In this document: piece by piece, positions 1 through 5,525 of the stretch
Layout: the number at the start of each line of letters is the position of its first letter
Numbering within the stretch: position 1 is the stretch's first letter
Source of the DNA: Candidatus Dormiibacterota bacterium
Lineage (GTDB): Bacteria; Chloroflexota; Dormibacteria; UBA8260
Length of the DNA: 8,496 nucleotides
Direction of reading: 5' to 3'
Assembly: GCA_955652545.1 (NCBI GenBank)
Contig: CATPCA010000182.1
Coordinates: 1 to 8,496 of the forward strand
Program-made: the position numbers and the translations under genes
Notes under the pieces: model-generated
What the model saw: the letters and a program-made list of their open reading frames with translations, nothing else
The model's database searches: none
What the model was told of the DNA's origin: nothing

Positions 1-87
1 GCCGGAGACGGCGCGAACGGGGCCTCCGGCGGTGAGGGCACGCCGCCTTCGGTGGCGGCGCCGCAGCCTCCCGCCACCTCGGGCTGA
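1..87 (+). CDS. C-terminal tail of an upstream gene (partial, unidentified)
   Basis: Frame 1 is open from the window edge to a TGA at 85-87 and encodes 28 residues rich in Gly, Ala, Pro and Ser, ending PQPPATSG. This looks like a flexible, low-complexity C-terminus. There is too little sequence to name a family. It is in the same direction as the glutaredoxin/PDZ gene and ends 28 bp before that gene's ATG, so the two may be co-transcribed. The stop position and lack of a competing feature support it, but a GC-rich frame of this length can be open by chance. Confidence 0.35.
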   Translation, partial: AGDGANGASGGEGTPPSVAAPQPPATSG

Positions 88-115
88 GACGGGCGGCGCG
101 GTACCCTCGGCGGCG

Positions 116-685
116 ATGGCCGACGCGCTCACCGTCTTCACCCGGCGGGGTGACCCGCAATGCGAAGCGCTGCTCCGCTACCTCGACCAGCGCAACCTGA
201 CCTACACCACCCGGGACGTCACCTCCGACCCGTCGGCGGCGGCGATCCTGTTCGGCAGGCTCGGCCGTGTCGCGGTGCCCGCTCTGCTCATCGGTGAGCG
301 CCTCATTGTCGGCTTCGACCCCGTCCAGCTGTCCCGCTACCTGCCGCGCTCCCCAAACGACGCTCCGGGGGTGTCGTTCGGGGCGGCGGTACGCGACGTC
401 ACCGTCGACATCGCCCGTGGGCACAGCCTCCCGGCCGTCTTCGGCGTGGAGGTGGGGTCGGTGCGCGAGCAGTCGCCGGCGGCCACCGCCGGGGTCCGTC
501 CGGGCGATGTCATCACCGCGATAGGGCCGTACACGCTCACCGGCGGCGCCGACCAGTTCAGGACGGCGGTCAGCGCGCGCCAGCCAGGCGACTCCATGAC
601 CATCACGGTCTGGCGCGACGGCGGTCCGGTGGAGCTGACCGTCGATTTCCCGCGTGAGACGGTGCCCCCACCGGTGCCGGGCTGA
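116..685 (+). CDS. Glutaredoxin-like domain fused to a PDZ domain
   Basis: A predicted soluble protein of 189 residues with no signal peptide or membrane helix. Residues 4-76 have a thioredoxin/glutaredoxin fold pattern: strand TVFT, active-site region GDPQC (12-16), the cis-proline loop RVAVPALLIG (P55) and the GFD turn (66-68). The usual CPxC motif reads D13-P-Q-C16, so the N-terminal nucleophilic cysteine is missing and only the second remains. Residues 86-183 form an HtrA-type PDZ domain, with a peptide-binding strand near VFGVEV (108-113), then SPAATAGVRPGDVITAI (120-136) and a closing VTVWRDG-like strand. PDZ domains bind protein C-termini or exposed segments, so a redox-like or docking adaptor is possible; that is inference. 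I chose the ATG at 116 because the longer GTG start at 32 adds an Arg-rich stretch overlapping the upstream tail. No clear Shine-Dalgarno sequence precedes it. It converges with the membrane-protein gene. Confidence 0.8.
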   Translation: MADALTVFTRRGDPQCEALLRYLDQRNLTYTTRDVTSDPSAAAILFGRLGRVAVPALLIGERLIVGFDPVQLSRYLPRSPNDAPGVSFGAAVRDVTVDIARGHSLPAVFGVEVGSVREQSPAATAGVRPGDVITAIGPYTLTGGADQFRTAVSARQPGDSMTITVWRDGGPVELTVDFPRETVPPPVPG

Positions 686-699
686 GCGAACCGCTCAGC
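681..699. terminator. Shared bidirectional hairpin containing both stop codons
   Basis: The 8-bp arms GCTGAGCG (681-688) and CGCTCAGC (692-699) pair perfectly around a three-base loop (AAC). The plus-strand TGA at 683-685 sits in the left arm and the minus-strand stop (TCA at 695-697 on the plus strand) in the right arm. The near-symmetrical element could end transcription from both sides. There is no T-tract on either side, which is common for candidate terminators in high-GC genomes, so activity is inferred. Confidence 0.5.
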
Positions 700-1228
700 T
701 GGCGGGAATCGGGTGGACCGGGGCCGACAGCCCTGGTGTGATCTCGCGGGCCGCGGCACTGAGGAAGCTCCCGCCCCATACCCCGATCGAGAGCATTCCC
801 CCAAAGATCATCAGCGCCTGGACGCTGACCTTGCCCTGCTTTGTCCAGTAGACGTCCTCGAGGTCGAGCCACAGCGCCAGCTCGTCGAGCGTCAGCGCCG
901 CGCCGACCCCGTAGAGGACCGAGTTGAGACGGTGGATGGCCTTCTGCTGCTCCGCGTCGTCGGCGATGAGCAGCCACAGGTAGCCGGTGACCAGCAGACC
1001 GCCGATCCCGAACACGAGATGGTGAAGGTGGCGGCCGTTGCGGCTGAGGTTGTGGAAGGGGCCGACGCCGCGCTTGATCATGTGCGTGATGACGCGTGCC
1101 GATATGGCGCCGAGGTCGAAACCGATCGAGGAGAGGAAGAGCCGCTCACGCCGAGGGTCCGGGAAGCTGTAGCGGTAGTGGTGGCGGAGCCGTCGCGGCA
1201 GGTTCGGGGCGGCTGCCGGCGCGGTCAC
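695..1228 (-). CDS. Small multi-pass membrane protein, unknown function
   Basis: A predicted integral membrane protein of 177 residues with about four hydrophobic segments: roughly 30-51, 69-89, 103-121 and 135-156. The N-terminal 29 residues are basic (HHYRYSFPDPRRER). Two polar clusters stand out: RNGRHLHH (63-70) just before the second helix, and TLDELALWLDLEDVYW (113-128), with five acidic residues in and after the third helix. Such His and acidic clusters at membrane edges could bind metal or protons, but I do not recognise the family and assign no function. The GTG start at 1228 overlaps the stop of the upstream 84-residue gene as GTGA, the classic coupled arrangement. Extending upstream in this frame would only read through that gene in another frame. 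It ends 9 bp from the convergent glutaredoxin/PDZ gene, inside a shared hairpin. Confidence 0.75.
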   Translation of the reverse strand: MTAPAAAPNLPRRLRHHYRYSFPDPRRERLFLSSIGFDLGAISARVITHMIKRGVGPFHNLSRNGRHLHHLVFGIGGLLVTGYLWLLIADDAEQQKAIHRLNSVLYGVGAALTLDELALWLDLEDVYWTKQGKVSVQALMIFGGMLSIGVWGGSFLSAAAREITPGLSAPVHPIPAS

Positions 1229-1479
1229 CAGCCGGGCGGCGGCTCCGTGCGGTTGAGCAGCCGGACGAAGTCCTCGGCGCGCGCCACGGCCTCCCAGCGG
1301 CGGGCGAAGAAGTCCTGGCAGATCATCCGGTTGTCGGCGAGCGCGGTGACGGTTACCGCCCACTGGTTGAGCGCCTTGGTGACCTCGACCTCGTGGGTGT
1401 TGGCCTCGTTGCGCAGGACGATTCCGCTGGGCGCAGGGCGGCGCGAACTGTCATTGCGTCGGGGGGACGCCATTGCCAT
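1225..1479 (-). CDS. Hypothetical 84-residue protein coupled to membrane protein
   Basis: A small soluble protein of 84 residues with no signal peptide, membrane helix or cysteine pair. Residues 1-17 are basic and Ser/Arg-rich (SPRRNDSSRRPAP), probably disordered. Residues 19-55 look like beta-strands separated by turns (IVLRNEANTHEVEV, WAVTVTALADNR), and residues 56-77 look like an amphipathic helix. I do not recognise the family. The start is decided by the ribosome binding site GGAGGG, 8 bases before the ATG at 1479; the second in-frame ATG at 1473 would leave 14 bases. The stop overlaps the GTG of the membrane-protein gene by four bases, so the two products are probably made in linked amounts and may act together. 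A frame extending further upstream belongs to no recognisable protein and runs antisense-like through the DUF72 gene. Confidence 0.7.
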   Translation of the reverse strand: MAMASPRRNDSSRRPAPSGIVLRNEANTHEVEVTKALNQWAVTVTALADNRMICQDFFARRWEAVARAEDFVRLLNRTEPPPGW

Positions 1480-1622
1480 TGCGAGAACCCTCCAGACAGT
1501 GGTGGAGCCGGTGGGGCGGTGGGCGAGATCGCTCGCCTGCCGTAGCAGCAAACCGGCTGCGGAGACACCAGCGGTCAGTCGCAATTGTGGCGCAAATCGC
1601 CGCGCGACGGAAGTACGGGCCG
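1480..1622. other. Intergenic leader with nested inverted repeats
   Basis: The gap between the DUF72 stop and the 84-residue gene is 143 bp. It holds an inner inverted repeat GGCGAG/CTCGCC (1522-1527 and 1532-1537, loop ATCG) inside a wider pair AGCCGGT/ACCGGCT (1506-1512 and 1552-1558). On the minus strand this would lie in the leader of the small gene or downstream of DUF72, so it could be a weak terminator or leader structure. I found no convincing -10/-35 pair here. Chance pairing is common in sequence this GC-rich. Confidence 0.3.
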
Positions 1623-2624
1623 TCAGCCGTCGAGGTCGAGGGTTCCCTGGCCCGCGCCGGGCCGGGCAAGCACCTGTTCTCTCGGCGCGTCCGGGGCCGA
1701 GGCCACCCAGTCCGGCACCGCCCCGTCCCTCTGCGCCATGGTGTCGAGGATGGGCGACGGCGGTCGGGGCAGGCGCTGGCCAAGAAGGGCTCCGAAGTCG
1801 AAGGCGTTGACGACGGCGTAGTTGCCCCGGTTGTTGTTGAGCAGCACGTGGACTGGGGTGCCGCGCTGCGCGGCGGCGCGGATGGCCGGCACCCACTCGT
1901 CGAGTTCGTCGGGTGAGTACAGGTAGTTGAAGCGGTAATTGCTGGTGGGGCCGTCGGGCCGGTACCAGGTTTTGCGGTTGCGGCCGTGGAACCGAGCGAT
2001 GCACAACCGGGGCGATGTGATCGCAAGGATCGGCGGCGCCGTGCCCGACCCCAACTGGGGGGCGTCGACGCCGACGTACACGCAGTCGAGCTCGCGAAGC
2101 AGGTCTTCGGTGGCCGGCCAGGCGCCGTGGTCGAACCAACTCCGGTGGCGGAACTCGATCGCGACGATGTCGTCGGCGTGGCGGTCGCGCGTCTCGAGCA
2201 GCACCTCACGCGCTCCGGGACGGTTGGTGAACCACGGCGGAAACTGGTAGTGGACCGCAGCCAGACGTCCGCTCTCGCGCAGCGGGACCAACGCGGCCAT
2301 GAAGTCGCGGACCTCCTCCGCGGTGGGTGGGCGCGGCTGGCCTCCCTCGCGCTCGTGCCGGGTCAGGCTCCGAAAAGCCTTGATGTTGAAGCGGAAGCCG
2401 GCCGGGGTGCGGTCGAGCCAGCCGTCGACGACCTCCGGTTTGGGGATCCCGTAGAAGCTGGTGTCGATCTCGACGATCGGGAAATAGCGCGCGTAGTAGC
2501 TGAGCTTGTCACGCTGGCGCCGGCCGCGCTCGAGCTCAGGCGGATAGAAGTCTTTGTGGTCGGCCCAGTTGCAGGTGCCGACCAGGATCTCGGCGGTCAT
2601 CGGCGCCCCATCGGCTCTCGGCAT
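1623..2624 (-). CDS. DUF72 (YecE-like) TIM-barrel family protein
   Basis: A protein of 333 residues matching the DUF72 family, predicted TIM-barrel proteins without a firmly established reaction. Visible family motifs, in order, are GTCNWADHKDFYP (16-28), then EIDTSFYGIP, FNIKAF, QFPPWF, VAIEFRHRSWF, RFHGRN followed by KTWY, YSPDEL and LNNNRGNYAVVNA. The conserved aromatic, Glu, Arg and Asn residues line what is probably a ligand pocket. The barrel ends near residue 285. The remainder is a Pro/Ala-rich tail ending GQGTLDLDG, which makes the protein somewhat longer than a minimal family member. I chose the ATG at 2624 because GAGGA lies 7 bases upstream; the ATG at 2600 has no such site and the ATG at 2714 would translate through the promoter repeat. 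It is divergent from the GGDEF-EAL gene and may be co-transcribed with the two small genes downstream. Confidence 0.88.
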   Translation of the reverse strand: MPRADGAPMTAEILVGTCNWADHKDFYPPELERGRRQRDKLSYYARYFPIVEIDTSFYGIPKPEVVDGWLDRTPAGFRFNIKAFRSLTRHEREGGQPRPPTAEEVRDFMAALVPLRESGRLAAVHYQFPPWFTNRPGAREVLLETRDRHADDIVAIEFRHRSWFDHGAWPATEDLLRELDCVYVGVDAPQLGSGTAPPILAITSPRLCIARFHGRNRKTWYRPDGPTSNYRFNYLYSPDELDEWVPAIRAAAQRGTPVHVLLNNNRGNYAVVNAFDFGALLGQRLPRPPSPILDTMAQRDGAVPDWVASAPDAPREQVLARPGAGQGTLDLDG

Positions 2625-2641
2625 CTGCGATTCCTCGATGA

Positions 2642-2647
2642 ACAGTA
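2642..2647 (-). promoter_or_regulatory. Possible -10 box for the DUF72 gene
   Basis: On the minus strand this reads TACTGT, fitting the actinobacterial TANNNT -10 pattern. It would start transcription about 10 bases before the ATG at 2624, just upstream of its GAGGA ribosome binding site. A weak -35-like GTCACA lies 19 bases further upstream, so the ACCGGT repeat would sit across the promoter spacer. Confidence 0.3.
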
Positions 2648-2652
2648 ACCGC

Positions 2653-2676
2653 GCTGTCACCGGTGCTGTGACCGGT
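2653..2676. repeat. 12-bp tandem repeat / operator candidate in divergent promoter region
   Basis: GCTGTCACCGGT (2653-2664) is followed directly by GCTGTGACCGGT (2665-2676), 11 of 12 identical. Because ACCGGT is its own reverse complement, the element is also an ACCGGT-N6-ACCGGT inverted repeat. A third ACCG at 2648-2651 continues roughly the same 11-12 bp, one-helical-turn spacing. It lies between two divergent genes, where a dimeric or cooperatively binding regulator could control both. No regulator gene is visible nearby, so the binding protein is unknown. Confidence 0.45.
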
Positions 2677-2722
2677 TTGGCCTCTGCCACCGAGACAATG
2701 CGCGCACACCACAAGGAGTTCT

Positions 2723-5377
2723 GTGAGTCTCGCGAACCCCGCTGCGCCGCTGCCGGTCAAGCGCGCCGCCAACCGGGCCCGGCCATGGGTTGGCCCCGCC
2801 CTGCGACTGCGTCTGTTCGCGGCGATTCTGGTCGTGCCGGCGATCCCCCTGTGGGTGATGACCCTCTTTCCCCTGCCGGTCTTCTCGCTGCAGCACTCTC
2901 TTCCCCTCTGGGGGCTCGTGGTTCTCTTTTTCGTCACCGAGCGCTGGCCGGTGTCCATGGCGGTGCGGCGCAACACTCCACTGGTCGGCCTGTCGGCGGC
3001 TCCCCTGGTACTCGGCCTCTTCTTCTCCCCGGGGTGGGCCATCATCGTCGGCTACCTGGGGGGCGCCCTGCTCGCCGCGGCCAGCCGGGGTGAGTTGCGC
3101 CAAGCGGCCACCGCTTTCGGCATCGCCGAGTTCTCGCTGTTCGCTGCGCTGGCCGCGGTGACCTTCCGTGCCACCGTGGGGCACCAGGCACCAGCCGGCG
3201 TCGAGCTTGACTGGAACGCGTACATCTCTGTGTACGCGGCGGCGGGGGTTCTCATCCTGACCAGCCTCACCACCTCCTTCGGTGTGTCCCTCCACGACGG
3301 CCGCGTGACCCGGCGCCTGGCTGTGGAGAACGTCGTGCTTGCCGTCGTCGGCATCGGCGCGTCAGCCAGCTATGGCATGGTGGCGGTCGACCTGATCTGG
3401 TCGAATCCCAAAGGCCTGCTGGTGCTGGGCATGCTCGGCGTCGTGCTTCTCGGCGGCTACCGTATCCTGCTCATGGAGCGCCGCGAGCGTCGCGTCGCCG
3501 AATTCCTGCGCGGCGCCGACATGGCGCTGCACCACTCCCCCGAGCTCGAGTCGGCGATCGTCGCCCTGATCGGCCGCGCCCGAGAGATGTTCGACGGCCA
3601 GATCGCCCAGCTCACCATCTACCCGACCTCACCGGGGGAGCAGGCGTATCGCACCACCGTGCGCGCGGGCGATCCCTCGGGCACCGAGGTGATGGTGCCG
3701 ATCGACCCGACCGAGCTGGATGACATTCTCGAGGCCGACTCCGACGGTGTCATCATCGACCGCAGCAGCGCGTCGCCACTCTCGCGCGATGTTCTCGACC
3801 GCCGCCACGTCGACCACGCCATGGTGGCGCTGCTGCGTGGCCGGACCCGGTTGGTCGGCAGCCTCATGGTGGGGAGTCACCTCAGCGCGCGCAGCTTCGA
3901 CCAGCGGGATCTCCAGCTGTTCCAGACGCTGGCCATCCAGACCAGCTCGACGCTGGAGAACGGCCGCCTCGAACACTCGATCGCGCGGCTCACTGAGCTG
4001 CAGCAACAGCTGTCCCACCAGGCTTTCCACGATTCGCTCACCGACCTCGCCAACCGCGCGCTCTTCAGCGATCGCATCGAGCACGCGCTGCTGCGCCGGG
4101 CGCGTACCAACCAGCCTGTGGCCGTGCTGTTCATCGACCTCGACGACTTCAAGAACATCAACGACACGCTCGGCCACTCGGCAGGCGATGAGCTGCTCGT
4201 CGGCGTCGCCGACCGGCTGCGCACCTCCTTGCGTCGCCCCGATACCGCGGCCCGTCTCGGCGGTGACGAGTTCGCCGTGCTCATCGAGGACATCGACCGC
4301 GCAGAGGAAGCCGAGGCCGTGGCCCAGCGTGTGTTTCTCGCCCTGGCCGCGCCCTTCGCCATCGCCGGTCAGTCGGTGGTGGTGCGCTGTTCGATCGGCA
4401 TCGCCATCTCCAACAACGACAACGACACGGCCGGCGGCCTGATGAGCCACGCCGACGTCGCCATGTACGCAGCCAAGAGCGCGGGCAAGCACCGCCAGAT
4501 CCTCTTTGCTCCGGGGATGGAGGCGGAGATCGTCGCCCGCCACACGATGCGGGCCGACCTCGAGCGCGCCATCGGTGGCGACGAGTTCGGCGTGCACTTC
4601 CAGCCGATCTTCGACCTCTCCAGCGGCCGGCTGGTGGCCACCGAGGCGCTGGTTCGTTGGCGCCATCCCACCCGTGGCATGGTGCCGCCGGACGACTTCA
4701 TCCGCGTCGCTGAGGAGACCGGTGTCATCCTCGAGCTCGGTGCCGCCGTGCTCCGCACCGCCTGCGCCGAGACGGTGCGGTGGCAGGTGCGCCATCCCCT
4801 CCACCAGAAGATCTGGGTCAGCGTGAACATCTCGGCGCGTCAGCTGGCCCAGCCGGAGTTCGTCGACGACGTGCTCGCCATCGTGGCTCGCAGCTGCTTG
4901 CCGCCGTCCTCCCTGGTGCTCGAGCTGACCGAGAGCATGGTGCTCGAGGACGCCGCCGCGAGCATCGCCAAGCTGGAGGCGCTCAAGTTCGCCGGCATCC
5001 GGATCGCCATCGACGACTTCGGCACCGGCTACTCGTCGCTCAGCTACCTGCGCCGCCTGCCCGTCGACATCCTCAAGATCGCCAAACCCTTTGTCGATGA
5101 TCTCGAGGGTGGTGACCGTGGCGACTTCGCTCGCGCGATTGTCGGCATCGGCAATGCACTCCGCTTGACCATGATCGCCGAGGGCATCGAGAACAGCGAG
5201 CAGCTGGTCACATTGCGCGAGCTCGGCTGCCAGATGGGCCAGGGCTTTCACCTGTCGCACCCGGTCATCGCCGACGCCATCGACCGCATGCTCGACGCGG
5301 GAGGCGTCGACGAAGAGTTGCTCGCGCTGCCCCCGATCGGGTCGCGGATCGTGCACATCGCGCAGGCCACCGGGTAG
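2723..5377 (+). CDS. Membrane-bound GAF-GGDEF-EAL cyclic di-GMP signalling protein
   Basis: A protein of 884 residues. About 28-250 is an N-terminal membrane sensor region with some seven hydrophobic helices, of MASE type in organisation but not assigned to a named subtype. A GAF-like domain follows (about 260-410), then a short coiled helix (RLTELQQQL). The GGDEF diguanylate cyclase domain begins at HDSLTDLANR (about 436), with GGDEF intact at 513-517 and an inhibitory RxxD site at R504-D507. The EAL phosphodiesterase domain (about 605-865) keeps E641 (EAL), N702, E734, D764-D765, K785, E820 and Q840. The Asp usually found in LKID is Ala787 (LKIAKPF). Both activities are plausible, in the cytoplasm under control of the membrane and GAF modules. 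The GTG start follows AAGGAG by only four bases; the next residues are basic, as expected before a first helix. It ends 19 bp before a hairpin. Confidence 0.93.
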   Translation: MSLANPAAPLPVKRAANRARPWVGPALRLRLFAAILVVPAIPLWVMTLFPLPVFSLQHSLPLWGLVVLFFVTERWPVSMAVRRNTPLVGLSAAPLVLGLFFSPGWAIIVGYLGGALLAAASRGELRQAATAFGIAEFSLFAALAAVTFRATVGHQAPAGVELDWNAYISVYAAAGVLILTSLTTSFGVSLHDGRVTRRLAVENVVLAVVGIGASASYGMVAVDLIWSNPKGLLVLGMLGVVLLGGYRILLMERRERRVAEFLRGADMALHHSPELESAIVALIGRAREMFDGQIAQLTIYPTSPGEQAYRTTVRAGDPSGTEVMVPIDPTELDDILEADSDGVIIDRSSASPLSRDVLDRRHVDHAMVALLRGRTRLVGSLMVGSHLSARSFDQRDLQLFQTLAIQTSSTLENGRLEHSIARLTELQQQLSHQAFHDSLTDLANRALFSDRIEHALLRRARTNQPVAVLFIDLDDFKNINDTLGHSAGDELLVGVADRLRTSLRRPDTAARLGGDEFAVLIEDIDRAEEAEAVAQRVFLALAAPFAIAGQSVVVRCSIGIAISNNDNDTAGGLMSHADVAMYAAKSAGKHRQILFAPGMEAEIVARHTMRADLERAIGGDEFGVHFQPIFDLSSGRLVATEALVRWRHPTRGMVPPDDFIRVAEETGVILELGAAVLRTACAETVRWQVRHPLHQKIWVSVNISARQLAQPEFVDDVLAIVARSCLPPSSLVLELTESMVLEDAAASIAKLEALKFAGIRIAIDDFGTGYSSLSYLRRLPVDILKIAKPFVDDLEGGDRGDFARAIVGIGNALRLTMIAEGIENSEQLVTLRELGCQMGQGFHLSHPVIADAIDRMLDAGGVDEELLALPPIGSRIVHIAQATG

Positions 5378-5396
5378 GCGACAGAGAAGCCTGGAC

Positions 5397-5422
5397 AGCA
5401 CGTCGAACATCCTCGACGTGCT
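5397..5422 (+). terminator. Candidate terminator hairpin after the GGDEF-EAL gene
   Basis: AGCACGTCGA (5397-5406) and TCGACGTGCT (5413-5422) form a perfect 10-bp stem with a six-base loop, starting 19 bases after the TAG. No T-run follows, so it resembles the T-less hairpins often found after genes in high-GC bacteria. It separates the signalling gene from the next operon. Confidence 0.5.
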
Positions 5423-5443
5423 CTGGACCTTCGACGGCCGAGG

Positions 5444-5471
5444 TTGGGTGAGCGACCGCCCGGTGTAACTT
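5444..5471 (+). promoter_or_regulatory. Possible upstream promoter of the phosphatase-fabI-fabF group
   Basis: TTGGGT (5444-5449) and TAACTT (5466-5471) are separated by 16 bases, with TG directly before the second box. The match to housekeeping consensus is partial, but it lies after the terminator hairpin and before the operon, where a promoter is expected. It would give a leader of roughly 50 bases. Confidence 0.25.
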
Positions 5472-5513
5472 CACGGCAATGGCCCTGACCGCTCGTGGGC
5501 CAGCCATCCCTCG

Positions 5514-5519
5514 TAAGCT
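5514..5519 (+). promoter_or_regulatory. -10-like TAAGCT placed for leaderless transcription
   Basis: TAAGCT fits TANNNT and is six bases from the ATG at 5526, which puts the expected transcription start on or next to the start codon. The phosphatase gene has no Shine-Dalgarno sequence, as leaderless genes in actinobacteria typically lack one. No good -35 box is seen. Confidence 0.4.
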
Positions 5520-5525
5520 CGGTGC

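Noticed and set aside
32..115. Longer GTG start for the glutaredoxin/PDZ protein
   Set aside because: It adds 28 Arg/Pro-rich residues with no family match, overlaps the upstream coding tail, and hides the natural start just before the first beta-strand.
713..1810. Plus-strand 365-codon open frame opposite the membrane and small genes
   Set aside because: The translation has no domain or membrane pattern. It is a GC-rich shadow of the minus-strand genes, whose products show coherent helices, a ribosome binding site and a GTGA overlap.
2625..2714. DUF72 start at the ATG at 2714
   Set aside because: It would add 30 residues translated from the divergent promoter region and its tandem repeat. 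The ATG at 2624 has a well-placed GAGGA.
3629..5410. Long antisense frame (593 codons) opposite the GGDEF-EAL gene
   Set aside because: It mirrors a strongly coding GC-rich gene and its sequence is rich in His, Gly, Asp and Val with no recognisable domain, a typical shadow.
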